Shown: positions 8,567-17,542, numbered from the stretch's first letter. The stretch: DNA of 64,000 nt from Burkholderia contaminans (GCF_029633825.1 NZ_CP090641.1:1798001-1862000); one strand, 5' to 3'. Notes: generated by a model from the letters alone, not told the origin. Numbers and translations are program-made.

Positions 8567-8667
8567 ACCGCAGATGGCGTGGCTGGTCAAGCGTGGGATA
8601 TGCGGGAATTTCGGGGGATTATGTAAATCTATTGGGGTAGTGGTGGGGGCGTGTCTGGTGATTGGTA

Positions 8668-8685
8668 GTGTAGTTTTTCTACATT
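8668..8685 (-). promoter_or_regulatory. Operator candidate, copy 2
   Basis: GTGTAGTTTTTCTACATT contains a perfect dyad, TGTAG, TTTTT, CTACA, at 8669-8683. It is repeated 119 bp away at 8549-8566. Two copies upstream of one operon suggest a dedicated regulator, but none is encoded nearby. Confidence 0.45.
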
Positions 8686-8874
8686 TTCGTCGATTGCCTG
8701 GCTTTCAAAGCTGTCTTGATGAGGGGTGTTTTCATAGTTTGGGAAGGGTTGAATGTTCCATCTTCGATGGATTGTATTGAACCTGGCATTTTTGCGAGCT
8801 GCTTGATCCTTCAGTAATCGAATCGATGGTGTCGGATGGATTTCCATTTTGTGCTCGGATCATGAGTTGTGTTG

Positions 8875-8885
8875 AATTTTTGGAC
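8875..8885. repeat. Right copy of 11-bp direct repeat AATTTTTGGAC
   Basis: It is an exact match to 2379-2389 in the same orientation. It sits where AT-rich sequence gives way to typical high-GC sequence. Confidence 0.35.
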
Positions 8886-9022
8886 CGGCGTCACCAGCCG
8901 CTCGAGCCGTATTTCAGCCTGGCGTGACGGCGAGGCCGTCCGTGCGCATGCCCGGCATGGACGGGTATCGAGAGGTCGCCGGATGAGCCGCGTTCCGGCG
9001 CATGCACCGGCGACGACGCGCG

Positions 9023-9757
9023 CTACCAGGCCGCCGCCACCCGCACCTTCGAACACTTGAACCACAGCCTCACGGCCCCGACGCCGCCCGCGACCGGAAT
9101 CCGCGGCAGCAGAAACGGATCGTCGTTCGTACCGGCACATCCGCGCCGGGTCGTCGTCGCGTTGCCGTATCCGGCAGCAATGACCTGATCGCGCACGCGC
9201 GCATCCAGATCGCCGTACGGGTAGCAGAACGACTCGACCGGCTGGCCGCCGAACGCCTCGAGCCGCCGCTTCGATTCGATGATCTGAACTTCCGCAACAT
9301 GCGCCGGCACGTGCGACAGCGCGACGTGATCGAGCGTATGCGAGCCGATTTCATGGCCGTGATCGCGCCAGGCGAGCATGTCCGCGCACGTCATCAGCGG
9401 CGAGCGGGCTGTATCGGCACCCGCATCCCAGTCGTTCTCGCGGCCGAACCGGCCGGCGACGAAGTAGCAGGTCGCGGTGAAGCCGAGCGCGTCGAGCACG
9501 GGCATCGCATGCGTCAGCACGTTGAGAAAGCCGTCGTCGAACGTAATGCCGAAGACCTTCCCGCTGCGCTCGCCGCGCAGGTACGGCTGCAGTTCGCGCA
9601 CGCTCACGCCGCGATAGCCGAGCCGCCTGAACAGCATCATCTGGCGGCGGAACGCATCGGGCGCCACGCTCAGGCTGCGCAGCCGGTCGGTCGGCGGCGG
9701 CAGCGTGCGGACCTGGTGGTACATCAGGATCGGGTAGCGCGTGGCGGGCAGCAGCAT
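9023..9757 (-). CDS. Polysaccharide deacetylase (NodB/CE4 family)
   Basis: The 244-residue protein has the CE4 motifs: ITFDDGF near residue 72 (catalytic base and metal Asp), GSHTLDH near 138 (the two metal-binding His residues) and CYPYGDLD near 178. There is no signal peptide, so it is probably cytoplasmic. The ATG at 9757 is chosen by homology of the start (a YHQV motif follows), although its ribosome site is weak. It is the last gene of a leftward trio with a glycosyltransferase and a methyltransferase-like gene. It probably removes N- or O-acetyl groups from a surface glycan or lipid-linked sugar. Confidence 0.85.
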   Translation of the reverse strand: MLLPATRYPILMYHQVRTLPPPTDRLRSLSVAPDAFRRQMMLFRRLGYRGVSVRELQPYLRGERSGKVFGITFDDGFLNVLTHAMPVLDALGFTATCYFVAGRFGRENDWDAGADTARSPLMTCADMLAWRDHGHEIGSHTLDHVALSHVPAHVAEVQIIESKRRLEAFGGQPVESFCYPYGDLDARVRDQVIAAGYGNATTTRRGCAGTNDDPFLLPRIPVAGGVGAVRLWFKCSKVRVAAAW

Positions 9758-9780
9758 GAGCGGGTCGCGGGAACGGGAAG

Positions 9781-10347
9781 TTACGCGGCCTTGCGGAAGA
9801 TCCGCAGGGTCTTGAAGTCGCCGATTTCGACGAAGTCGGCATTCGCCGCCCATTGCTCGATGATCGGCTCGGCCTTCCGGTACGCCGACGAGCCCTTGTA
9901 GAACAGCAGGTGGCCTTCGCGTGCGGTGTGTCGTGCGAACAGGTCGAGCACTTCGGCGTCGGTCTTCGCGCCGTAGCGGCTGTTCGTCTCGTCGCGGAAT
10001 TCGCACAGATGGAACAGCGTGACGACGTCGAAGGCCGGCAGCAGGTCCGAGTTGCTCGTATAGATATCGCCGAAATAGGCCAGATAGGTCTTGCTCACCT
10101 CCGGTTGCCGCGTGACGAGATCGACGTACGACTTGTATTCCTTCGGCGACGCCGTCACGCCGAAGACTGTGTTGTTCAGGTGCGGCCGCGCGCATTCCAC
10201 GCCGACATGATGATGGCCGCCGGTGCCGAAGTGATAGATGCGGATGCCGTTGAGGCACGCGGCTTCCAGCCATTCGACGAAGTGCACGTCACACGGGCAC
10301 TCCTGCGTGCGCAGATCCCAGTACTTCTTCCAGATGTTCATTGCCAT
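9781..10347 (-). CDS. Methyltransferase-like protein of unknown role
   Basis: The 188-residue protein starts with ATG at 10347, overlapping the glycosyltransferase stop as TAATG and preceded by GAGGT. IYHFGTGGHHHVG near residue 37 resembles a SAM-binding glycine loop, and AFDVVTLFHLCEF near 105 resembles the following strand of a Rossmann methyltransferase. HLLFYKGSSAYRK lies near the end. Nothing identifies the acceptor. Position between a glycosyltransferase and a deacetylase suggests glycan modification. Confidence 0.55.
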   Translation of the reverse strand: MAMNIWKKYWDLRTQECPCDVHFVEWLEAACLNGIRIYHFGTGGHHHVGVECARPHLNNTVFGVTASPKEYKSYVDLVTRQPEVSKTYLAYFGDIYTSNSDLLPAFDVVTLFHLCEFRDETNSRYGAKTDAEVLDLFARHTAREGHLLFYKGSSAYRKAEPIIEQWAANADFVEIGDFKTLRIFRKAA

Positions 10348-11492
10348 TAAACGGACCTCAAGGATGTCACCCGACGATTGGGGTTGTGGCGAATCGATTT
10401 CTGATAAACGAACAGCGTCGCGTCGATGAATCGTTCGAACGAGAATTCGCGCTTGCCCTTCAGCCGCGCGCTGCGTCCCATCGCGCGCAAGCACGCGGGT
10501 TCGCGCACGATCGCGCGCAGGATTTCCCCGATCGCTTCGGGCTCGCGCGGCGGGACGACCCAGCCGTCCACGCCCGGCTCGACGTTCTCGGGCAGCCCGC
10601 CCACGCGCGTGACGATCGCGGGGCAGCCGAGCGACATCGCTTCGCGGCACGCATACGACAGGCTCTCGTGGTACGACAGCACGAACGACACGTCGATGAT
10701 CGAGAACGGCGCGCGCACGTCGTCGAGGCGGCCGGTGAACGCGGTGCGCGCGGCCATGCGGTGCAGCGCGATCTGCTCGCGCTGCTCGGCGGTCGGCTCC
10801 GCGCCGACCAGCAGCACGCGAAACCGCTCGCGCTCGTGTTCGGGCAGGCGGCCCAGCGCCGCGATCAGGTCCATCCAGCCCTTCTCCGGCGCGGTGCCGG
10901 CGCTGCTGCCCAGCACGATCGCGTCCGCGGCGGACGGCCCGAACAACGCGATCTTGCGGCGCCGGATTTCGTCACTGGCGAGGCGCTGCGCGGCCTGCCG
11001 GCGCACGCCGTGCTTCACGACCGTGACGTTTCCGTACGGTGACCGCAGCGCGAGCATGCCCGCCACGTAGTCGCTGACCGCGATCGTGTGATCGGTGGCG
11101 AGGCGTGCGCGCAGCACGTTGCCGAAGCTGTCGGCGCGATAGGTGTTGTGTTTGGTGAGCACGACGGCGGGCCGATACCGGCAGCCGAGCAGCGCGAGCA
11201 TCACCTGCCGGTGATCAGCGGAGCCGTTCACATGGATGACGTCGAAGCGCTCGGCGACGATCCGCTGGCGCAGCCGGACGATTTCCTGCCACAGCCGGTT
11301 CCAGCGCGGCTTGAATTCCATGTCGAAGATGGCCACGTCGGGGCTGTCCTTCAACAGCCGCGACAGGCGGCTGCCTTCCGGCGACGCGACGGTTACGCGA
11401 TGATGCCGGCTCATCGCGGCGGCGAGATCGCGGACGTAGGTGTCCTGGCCGCCGCCGTAGTCGCCGTGGAAGTTGGTATACAGAATGTTCAT
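10347..11492 (-). CDS. Glycosyltransferase family 4 (GT-B fold)
   Basis: The protein is about 381 residues. The N-terminal domain begins MNILYTNFHGDYGGGQDTYV, with the donor-domain glycine loop. The C-terminal domain has GSSAGTAPEKGW (near 200) and SYHESLSYACREAMSLGCP with the GT4 E-x7-E pattern, then VGGLPENV. It transfers a sugar from a nucleotide donor with retention, at the cytoplasmic face of the membrane. ATG 11492 is preferred; the in-frame GTG at 11495 immediately before it is possible, and GGAAAGGCGG serves either. It leads the three-gene operon. Confidence 0.87.
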   Translation of the reverse strand: MNILYTNFHGDYGGGQDTYVRDLAAAMSRHHRVTVASPEGSRLSRLLKDSPDVAIFDMEFKPRWNRLWQEIVRLRQRIVAERFDVIHVNGSADHRQVMLALLGCRYRPAVVLTKHNTYRADSFGNVLRARLATDHTIAVSDYVAGMLALRSPYGNVTVVKHGVRRQAAQRLASDEIRRRKIALFGPSAADAIVLGSSAGTAPEKGWMDLIAALGRLPEHERERFRVLLVGAEPTAEQREQIALHRMAARTAFTGRLDDVRAPFSIIDVSFVLSYHESLSYACREAMSLGCPAIVTRVGGLPENVEPGVDGWVVPPREPEAIGEILRAIVREPACLRAMGRSARLKGKREFSFERFIDATLFVYQKSIRHNPNRRVTSLRSV

Positions 11493-12098
11493 CACGATGC
11501 CGCCTTTCCTCGATCATTCATTGGGCAGGACTGCTGAGAAAATGAGCGCGTCCGCCTGTTGAAAGCAATGACTCGAACCTGGTCCCGCGTTGTCGATGCG
11601 GAATCGCGCATCGACGCCCGGGCAGGGCGTCACCGCGAATCGTTTCAAAATATTACAGAAGCATTACGTGCCGTAGTGTCAATGTCTGCGCATCTTTGTG
11701 AGGATGTGTCGCGATCGTTCACGGTCTCGTCACGCAATGCGGTGCTGCCGGGGAGGAGGGGGCCGGTGGCGCGGTTTGCCGTCGCCGGGCGGCGCGTGAA
11801 CTGTGGCAAGCCCGGCGCGACCGGCAATGTGGCCCGATTACCCGCCTGGTCGCGCAGGAAGCGGGCTGGATCGCGACAAAACCCGACTTTTCGACGACAT
11901 CCGGACGGAGATCAACGCGGGCGACTTTCAGATTTGAAAGCAGGGAGGCCATTTGCGTTAGAATGCCCCCCCTTGTCCGCCGTGGCGATCGCCAAAGGCG
12001 GGCTTGTCGCACCCAGAGAGACGTGGGTTTCGATTCGTAGCCGGGCGCGGAAGATGTGCCAGCCGTTAGCAACATACGCTTTGTGATTTGGATTACTA
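11493..12098. other. Intergenic region between divergent glycan and dctA-like genes
   Basis: The 606-bp stretch has no supported gene. An open frame at 11559-12086 lacks a ribosome site and recognisable sequence. A modest AT-rich patch lies at 11645-11670. The right part holds a sigma70-like promoter for the symporter. Confidence 0.45.
11934..11964 (+). promoter_or_regulatory. Sigma70-like promoter for the symporter
   Basis: TTGAAA (11934-11939) and TAGAAT (11959-11964) are separated by 19 bp, a long but usable spacing. The elements lie about 135 bp before the start codon, so a sizeable 5' leader is implied. Confidence 0.35.
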
Positions 12099-13403
12099 AT
12101 GAAGAAGAAGCACAACATCACCAAGTACATCGTTGTCGCGATGATTCTTGGAATCGCAGTGGGTTACGCCTGTCATAGCGCGTTTCCCGACCCGAACATG
12201 GCGAAGGAGGTCGCCGGCTACGTATCGTTGCTGTCCGACATATTCCTGCGCCTGATCAAGATGATCATCGCGCCGCTGGTATTCGCGACGCTGACCGTCG
12301 GCATTGCGCAGATGGGCGACGGCAGCGCGGTCGGCCGCGTCGGCGTCAAGGCGTTCGGCTGGTTTTTCATCGCGTCGTTCACGTCGTTGCTGCTCGGCCT
12401 GCTGACCGCCACGATCCTGCAACCGGGCAGCCATCTGAGCCTGCCGCTGCCGGCGTCCGATGCGTCCCTTGGCCTGAAGACGGGCGCCTTCACGCTGAAG
12501 GATTTCGTGGTCCACCTGGTGCCGAAGTCGATCGCGGAAGCGATGGCGAACAACGAAATCCTGCAGATCGTCGTCTTCTCGATCTTCTTCGGCACGGCGC
12601 TGTCCGCGCTCGGCGAGTCGGGCAAGCGCCTGACCGGCGTGATCGACGATCTCGCGCAGGTGATGCTGAAGGTAACGGGCGCGGTGATGTGGTTCGCGCC
12701 GGTCGCGGTGTTCGCGGCGCTGGCGTCGACGATCACGACCCAGGGGCTCGGCATCCTGCTCACGTTCGCGAAGTTCATGGCGAGCTTCTATCTGGCCCTG
12801 GCGCTGCTGTGGGGCGTGCTGACGCTCGCCGGCGTGACGTTCCTCGGCAAGCGTGCGTTCACGCTGATCCGGCTGATCCGCGAGCCGTTCCTGCTGTCGT
12901 TCGCGACGGCGAGCTCCGAAGCCGCGTATCCGAAGCTGCTGGACGCACTCGACCGCTTCGGCGTGAACCGCAAGATCTCGAGCTTCGTGCTGCCGATCGG
13001 CTATTCGTTCAACCTCGACGGCTCGATGATGTACTGCACGTTCGCGGTGCTGTTCATCGCGCAGGTGTACGGCATTCATCTGCCGCTGGGCACGCAAATC
13101 ACGATGCTGCTGATGCTGATGGTCACGTCGAAGGGGATGGCGGGCGTGCCGCGCGCGTCGCTGGTCGTGATCGCGGCGACGCTCAACCAGTTCAACATGC
13201 CCGAAGCCGGGTTGCTGCTGATCATGGGCGTCGACATGTTCCTCGACATGGGGCGCTCGGCCACTAATGCGGTCGGCAACTCGATCGCGGCGGCCGTGGT
13301 CGCGAAGTGGGAAGGGCAGCTCGACGATCCGCGCGACGACAACGATCCGGACAATGGGCGCGCGATGAAGGTGAAGGTGCCGGAGACCTCGGCATCGGCA
13401 TGA
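12099..13403 (+). CDS. Dicarboxylate/amino acid:cation symporter (DAACS, DctA/GltP family)
   Basis: The 434-residue inner-membrane protein has the family signatures: IKMIIAPLVFATL in the second helix region, ATASSEAAYP (serine-rich re-entrant loop, about residue 270) and GYSFNLDGSMMYC (about 305, substrate and cation site). The C-terminal helix has DMGRSATNAVGN. Members take up C4-dicarboxylates or glutamate/aspartate with Na+ or H+. I favour a DctA-like or glutamate role but cannot separate these. It is monocistronic and is followed by a strong terminator. Confidence 0.9.
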   Translation: MKKKHNITKYIVVAMILGIAVGYACHSAFPDPNMAKEVAGYVSLLSDIFLRLIKMIIAPLVFATLTVGIAQMGDGSAVGRVGVKAFGWFFIASFTSLLLGLLTATILQPGSHLSLPLPASDASLGLKTGAFTLKDFVVHLVPKSIAEAMANNEILQIVVFSIFFGTALSALGESGKRLTGVIDDLAQVMLKVTGAVMWFAPVAVFAALASTITTQGLGILLTFAKFMASFYLALALLWGVLTLAGVTFLGKRAFTLIRLIREPFLLSFATASSEAAYPKLLDALDRFGVNRKISSFVLPIGYSFNLDGSMMYCTFAVLFIAQVYGIHLPLGTQITMLLMLMVTSKGMAGVPRASLVVIAATLNQFNMPEAGLLLIMGVDMFLDMGRSATNAVGNSIAAAVVAKWEGQLDDPRDDNDPDNGRAMKVKVPETSASA

Positions 13404-13462
13404 CGTGCGGCAGTGCGGCAGCGCAGCGATAGTGGCGCGTTGCCTGCTTCCCGGTAATGAAT

Positions 13463-13509
13463 AATCGCCGGCCTGGATTCGAAACGGATTCAGGCCGGCG
13501 ATTTGTTTT
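13463..13509 (+). terminator. Rho-independent terminator after the symporter
   Basis: A perfect 13-bp stem (AATCGCCGGCCTG with CAGGCCGGCGATT) encloses a 15-nt loop and is followed by TTGTTTT. It is one of the clearest intrinsic terminators in the window. Confidence 0.8.
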
Positions 13510-13954
13510 GGGGCGATGATTCCGTCTTGAATTCAGGCGTTTTCCCTCGATTCCCTGATTCCCCGATTGATACTTGGCGCTCGCCGTTTCAATCCGCAGC
13601 CGTTGAACACGCGGCGATATTCCCGCAAACGGGCACGCGCCTGATTTTCCCGATCTCCGATTCGACGTGTAAGTGACCATTCACTGTCGTGCAGTCGCGC
13701 TTGCCGTCTGCGTGCTTGGGTGCGACGGTCGATACCATCAAAGCTGAATCCGAGAAAAGCGCAATGGCGCGAACGATTCGCAATTTTTTTCCATTTATAT
13801 AACGCTATTCTCGCGCTGCGCATTATCGAACGCATGCTGCACGTAATACCGACTGCGCCGGATGATTCAGGGGAAGAATTTACGCATCATGGTTTTCAAG
13901 CCATCCGGCCGGCCCTTCATGTGAATGTTCGCACCATTCAGGAGAGCATCCGTC
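13510..13954. other. Intergenic region before the secreted propeller gene
   Basis: No gene is supported. Minus-strand frames at 13533-13835 and 13589-13783 have no homology that I recognise. An AT-rich patch at 13770-13815 with TTTATATAAC could contain the promoter for the gene at 13955. Confidence 0.4.
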
Positions 13955-15889
13955 ATGGTCGCCAGACAACGATTTCAGGCTGCGCTTCTCGCCGCGGCGA
14001 TCGCCGCGATGACCCCCGCCGTTCACGCAGGCAACACCACCGACTGGCTGGCGAATACGTACGGCACGCTCGCGGCCCACGTCGGCAACGTCGCGCGCGC
14101 GATGTGGGTCGCGCCCGAAGGCGTGATCTATACGGCGTCGATGTGGGACGAGGACGAAGGCGGCATCGCGATCTACCAGAACGGCAAGAGCGTCGGCTCG
14201 ATCGGCACGCACTCGGAGTTCCAGGGCAGCGCGATCACCGGTAACGCGACGTCGTTGTTCGTCGCGCTGCAGCCCGGCAAGACGTACGGCAGCGGCGCGG
14301 TGGGGCGCTACAACCGCGCGACGAAGTATCGCGACCTCGTCATCCAGGTCAGTGCGGCGACCAATCAGCCGCGCATCGACGTCGTCACCGGGCTCGCGAC
14401 GGCCGGCTCGCTGCTCTATGCGAGCGATTTCTACGGCAATCGCGTGCGCGTGTTCACCACCGACGGCGTGTGGCAGCGCGACATCAGGGTATCGGCGCCC
14501 GGCGCGCTCGCAGTGGATGGCACGGGCAACGTGTGGGTCGCGCAGAAGAGCGCGGGCACGATCGTCGGCTTCAGCCCGGCCGGTGCGCTGCTGAACACGA
14601 TCCGGATGCCGACCGGGTCGCAGCCGTCGGCGCTGGTTTTCGATGCGGCAGCCGGCCAGCTGCTGGTGGGCGACGAAGGCCCGGACCAGAACATCAAGCG
14701 CTATACGGTGGCGGGCCGGCCCGCGCTGGCCGGCACGTTCGGCGTGCGCGGCGGCTATCTTGACACGACGACGGGCATCAAGGGGCAGGTCGGTGCGCAG
14801 CGCTTCACGCGCATCGTCGGGCTCGGCAAGGACACCGGCGGCAATCTCTATGTGCTCAACAATCCGTGGGGCGGCAGTTGGGATCTCGGCCGCAACGGCG
14901 CGACCGACATTCACGCGTACAGCAGCACCGGCAGCCTGCGGTGGACGCTGCAGTCGCTGAACTTCGAAGGGATCGCCGCACCGGACCCGGTTACGGACGG
15001 CGCGCTGTTCTACGGGGGCACACATGTGTACAGCGGCAGCGCGGGCGGCAAGTTCGTCGCGAACACGGTCGATCCGTTCACGTATCCGGCCGATCCGCGC
15101 ATCAACATGAGCGATACGCAACGCGACGAGCATTTCGGGTTGCTCACGTCGGTGGGCGCGAACCGGATTCTCGTCGCGGCGGGCCAGAATCCGCCCGTCT
15201 TCACCTTCTTCCACTTCAACGCGGCGAACGGTTATATCGCGATTCCGGACGGCTCGATCCCGGGCCCCGCGTTCAATACGACGCGGCGCGTGACGAGCGG
15301 CTTCAGCATCGACAGCAAGGGCGGCGTGTGGGCCGGCCTCGACAAGACCGGCGCGATTACCCACTACCCGCTGACCGGTTTCGACGCGAGCGGCAAGCCG
15401 TCGTGGGGGCCGGGCGTCGCGACCCGCGTGCCCGACAGCATCCAGCCGCTCACGCGCATCGTCTATCTCGCGGACAGCGACACGATGGTGCTCGCGCAGG
15501 GCGCCATCGGGAGCAACGACTGGACGTCGATCGGCACGCGCATCGAGGTGTATCACGGCTGGAGCGCAGGCAATACGACGAAGCCCGACCCGGTGATCAC
15601 GCTGCCGCACAGCGGCGCGAAATCGATCGACGCGGTGGGCAACCATCTGTTCGTCGGCTACTGGTTCAGCAGCAGCGGGCCGCTGTGGCCGAACGTCGAC
15701 GCGTTCAACCTCACCACCGGCAATCTCGACACCACGCTGGTCAATGCGAGCCCGGCGACCGTCGATACCAGCAGCGCGATCGACGCGATGTACAGCATTC
15801 GCGCATACCGCCGGTCGAACGGCGAGTACGTGGTGATGAAGAACAACGTGAAAGGGAACAGCATCACCGTGTACCGGTGGACGCCCTGA
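13955..15889 (+). CDS. Secreted beta-propeller-like protein (NHL/SMP-30-type repeats)
   Basis: The 644-residue protein begins with a Sec signal peptide (hydrophobic stretch then AVHAG, cleavage near residue 26). The ATG at 13955 has GGAGAG about 9 nt upstream, which is preferred to an in-frame ATG at 13925. The mature part has repeated short beta units with Gly/Asp turns (VDGTGNVWVAQ, DSKGGVWAGLD), as in NHL or gluconolactonase-like propellers. No catalytic residues can be assigned. It is probably periplasmic or exported and stands alone. Function unknown beyond the likely fold. Confidence 0.72.
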   Translation: MVARQRFQAALLAAAIAAMTPAVHAGNTTDWLANTYGTLAAHVGNVARAMWVAPEGVIYTASMWDEDEGGIAIYQNGKSVGSIGTHSEFQGSAITGNATSLFVALQPGKTYGSGAVGRYNRATKYRDLVIQVSAATNQPRIDVVTGLATAGSLLYASDFYGNRVRVFTTDGVWQRDIRVSAPGALAVDGTGNVWVAQKSAGTIVGFSPAGALLNTIRMPTGSQPSALVFDAAAGQLLVGDEGPDQNIKRYTVAGRPALAGTFGVRGGYLDTTTGIKGQVGAQRFTRIVGLGKDTGGNLYVLNNPWGGSWDLGRNGATDIHAYSSTGSLRWTLQSLNFEGIAAPDPVTDGALFYGGTHVYSGSAGGKFVANTVDPFTYPADPRINMSDTQRDEHFGLLTSVGANRILVAAGQNPPVFTFFHFNAANGYIAIPDGSIPGPAFNTTRRVTSGFSIDSKGGVWAGLDKTGAITHYPLTGFDASGKPSWGPGVATRVPDSIQPLTRIVYLADSDTMVLAQGAIGSNDWTSIGTRIEVYHGWSAGNTTKPDPVITLPHSGAKSIDAVGNHLFVGYWFSSSGPLWPNVDAFNLTTGNLDTTLVNASPATVDTSSAIDAMYSIRAYRRSNGEYVVMKNNVKGNSITVYRWTP

Positions 15890-15903
15890 CGTTGATGACG
15901 CAT

Positions 15904-15937
15904 GCGCGGCCGCCTCGACCACGGTCGGCGGCCGCGC
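15904..15937. terminator. GC-rich hairpin after the propeller gene
   Basis: A perfect 11-bp stem (GCGCGGCCGCC with GGCGGCCGCGC) with a 12-nt loop lies 14 bp past the stop codon. There is no T tract. Confidence 0.4.
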
Positions 15938-16242
15938 TCGCGAAACCATGATGTGATTCATCGTGACTCCGCGGGATTTCCATCGCGTTTCCACACAATT
16001 TCCACATCACGCGTTCGTAATGACCGGCGTGCGCAACGCGCGCCGCACCGCCCGCCGGGCGGCTGTCCTGAACCTCCCGACACGGAAAACCCGATACGGG
16101 CACAATGACAGCGGCGTCGGCGGCACCGCGCGTGCGCACGACGATGAACCGAATCGACTGAATGGTTGCACCGGCGCATTGCCGCGCCGGTGAATTTGCG
16201 CGGCAACCCCTGCCGCGTTTTTTGAGCCGAAGTGACGAAAAG
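15938..16242. other. Intergenic region before the parvulin gene
   Basis: I see no gene. The stretch must hold the promoter of the gene at 16243, but no convincing -35/-10 pair stands out. Confidence 0.35.
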
Positions 16243-17082
16243 ATGAAGACGAAAACCACACCGAACCGCCTGTTGCTGATCGCTGTGCTCGCCGGCGCGC
16301 TGAGCGGGACTGCCCATGCAGAGACGGCGGCGACCACGGCGACCGTTGCAACGGTCAACGGCACGCCGATCACGCAGGCCGACGTCGATACGCTGCTGCG
16401 CGCGTCCGGGCAGCCCGACTCGCCGCAGATTCGCCAGGCGATCAAGAATCAGCTGATCACGCGCGTGCTGGTTCAGCAGGCCGCCGAGAAGGCGAACTAC
16501 GGCGACAAGCCCGAGGTCAAGGCAGCGGTGCAGCAGGCGAAAACGAATGCCGAAGTGCAGCTTTACCTGCGCGACAACGTGAAGCCCGAGCCGGTGACCG
16601 AAGAGCAGGTCAAGGCGCGCTACGACGAACTCGTGGCCACGCTCGGCAAGAACGAGTACAAGCCGCGCCTGATCATCGTCCAGGACCCGGTGACGGCCGC
16701 GACGGTGCTCAGCGAGCTGAAGGCGGGCAAGTCGTTCGAAGGGCTCGCGCGCCAGTACAGCATGGCGCCGAGCCGCGATGCCGGCGGCGAGTTGCCGTGG
16801 GTGAGCTTCCACACGCCGGCGACGGAAGGCAAGACGTCCGGCTTGCCGCTGCCGGTCGCGCAGGCGCTCGAGAAACTGAAGGTCGGTGCGGTGACGAGCG
16901 ATTCGATCCCGGTCGACGGCGTGCGGGCGATCGTGAAGCTGGACGCGAAGCGGCCGACGCAGGTGCCGGGCTTCGCGACCGCGAAGCCGGGGCTTCAGCA
17001 GCAACTGCAGGCGGCCGCGGTGGAGAAGGCGAGTGCGCAGATGATCGGCAACTTGCTGAAGGACGCGAAGATCACGCAGTAA
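16243..17082 (+). CDS. Periplasmic parvulin-type peptidyl-prolyl isomerase (PpiC/SurA family)
   Basis: The 279-residue protein has a signal peptide (MKTKTTPNRLLLIAVLAGAL, cleavage after AHA). A SurA-N-like helical part (NGTPITQADVDTLLRASG, residues 38-120) follows, then a rotamase domain at about 140-235 (KPRLIIVQDPV, GKSFEGLARQYS, DAGGELPWV). It should assist folding of outer-membrane or periplasmic proteins. It is shorter than SurA and has one rotamase domain, like the PpiC/PrsA-like paralogues common in Burkholderia. The ATG at 16243 precedes the signal peptide directly; the upstream in-frame extension lacks secretory character. Confidence 0.85.
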   Translation: MKTKTTPNRLLLIAVLAGALSGTAHAETAATTATVATVNGTPITQADVDTLLRASGQPDSPQIRQAIKNQLITRVLVQQAAEKANYGDKPEVKAAVQQAKTNAEVQLYLRDNVKPEPVTEEQVKARYDELVATLGKNEYKPRLIIVQDPVTAATVLSELKAGKSFEGLARQYSMAPSRDAGGELPWVSFHTPATEGKTSGLPLPVAQALEKLKVGAVTSDSIPVDGVRAIVKLDAKRPTQVPGFATAKPGLQQQLQAAAVEKASAQMIGNLLKDAKITQ

Positions 17083-17084
17083 TG

Positions 17085-17100
17085 CGGCGTCAAAACGCCG
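17085..17100. terminator. Short hairpin between convergent genes
   Basis: CGGCGT and ACGCCG pair around a CAAA loop just after the parvulin stop codon. It could serve both converging genes, but the stem is short and lacks a T run. Confidence 0.3.
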
Positions 17101-17104
17101 GACG

Positions 17105-17542
17105 TCACGCGCGCCAGACCATGCTCGCGCTCGTTTCGGTGTCCGATTCGCTGCGGAAGCCGAGCCGTTCGTAGAGCCGCCGCGCCGGGTTGCCGTGCAG
17201 CACGCTGAGCGACACCGGCACGTGCGCGCGTGCCGCGTCGTTCAGGAGCGCGCTCAGCACGGCTTCGCCGATGCCCCGGCCCTGGTGCGCCGGGAGGATC
17301 TGGATCTGGTGCACGTGCCACGCGTCGGTGGCGCGTGTCACCTTCAGCAAGCCGATGGCGTCGTCGCCTTCGCAGACGATCATCGCATCGTCGAAATGCG
17401 CGCGGATGCGCTGGTCGTGCGCTTCGTCATCGATCGGCATGCCGGCGCGTTGCAGGTGCTCGGTCATCGTGAGCCGGCGCAGGTTCAACAGGAACGGCAG
17501 GTCGGCGGCAGACGCCGGGCGCAGGCGGATTGCGTGTGTCAT
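17105..17542 (-). CDS. GNAT family N-acetyltransferase
   Basis: The 145-residue protein shows the acetyl-CoA binding motif QIQILPAHQGRGIGEAVLS near residue 80 and the C-terminal LYERLGFR motif near 125. These mark a GCN5-related acetyltransferase. The substrate is unknown. It converges with the parvulin gene and stands upstream of nothing obvious on its strand. The length fits a single-domain GNAT. Confidence 0.87.
   Translation of the reverse strand: MTHAIRLRPASAADLPFLLNLRRLTMTEHLQRAGMPIDDEAHDQRIRAHFDDAMIVCEGDDAIGLLKVTRATDAWHVHQIQILPAHQGRGIGEAVLSALLNDAARAHVPVSLSVLHGNPARRLYERLGFRSESDTETSASMVWRA

Larger units (their letters stand above)
8443..9022. other. AT-rich intergenic region upstream of the ectC-like operon
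   Basis: The 580-bp stretch contains no convincing gene. Its part up to about 8880 is markedly AT-rich compared with the chromosome, then composition returns to high GC. It holds two copies of the TGTAG/CTACA palindrome and the right copy of the flanking direct repeat. Open frames on both strands at 8811-9140 have no ribosome site or recognisable sequence. Confidence 0.5.

Noticed and set aside
8811..9140. Minus-strand 109-aa open frame upstream of the EctC operon
   Set aside because: No ribosome site, crosses a composition change and overlaps the end of the deacetylase gene.
11559..12086. 175-aa plus-strand open frame before the symporter
   Set aside because: No ribosome site, no motif, and it covers the probable promoter of the symporter.
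13880..15994. 704-aa minus-strand open frame
   Set aside because: Antisense to the secreted propeller gene, which has a signal peptide and ribosome site; the antisense product is Arg/Ala-rich without motifs.
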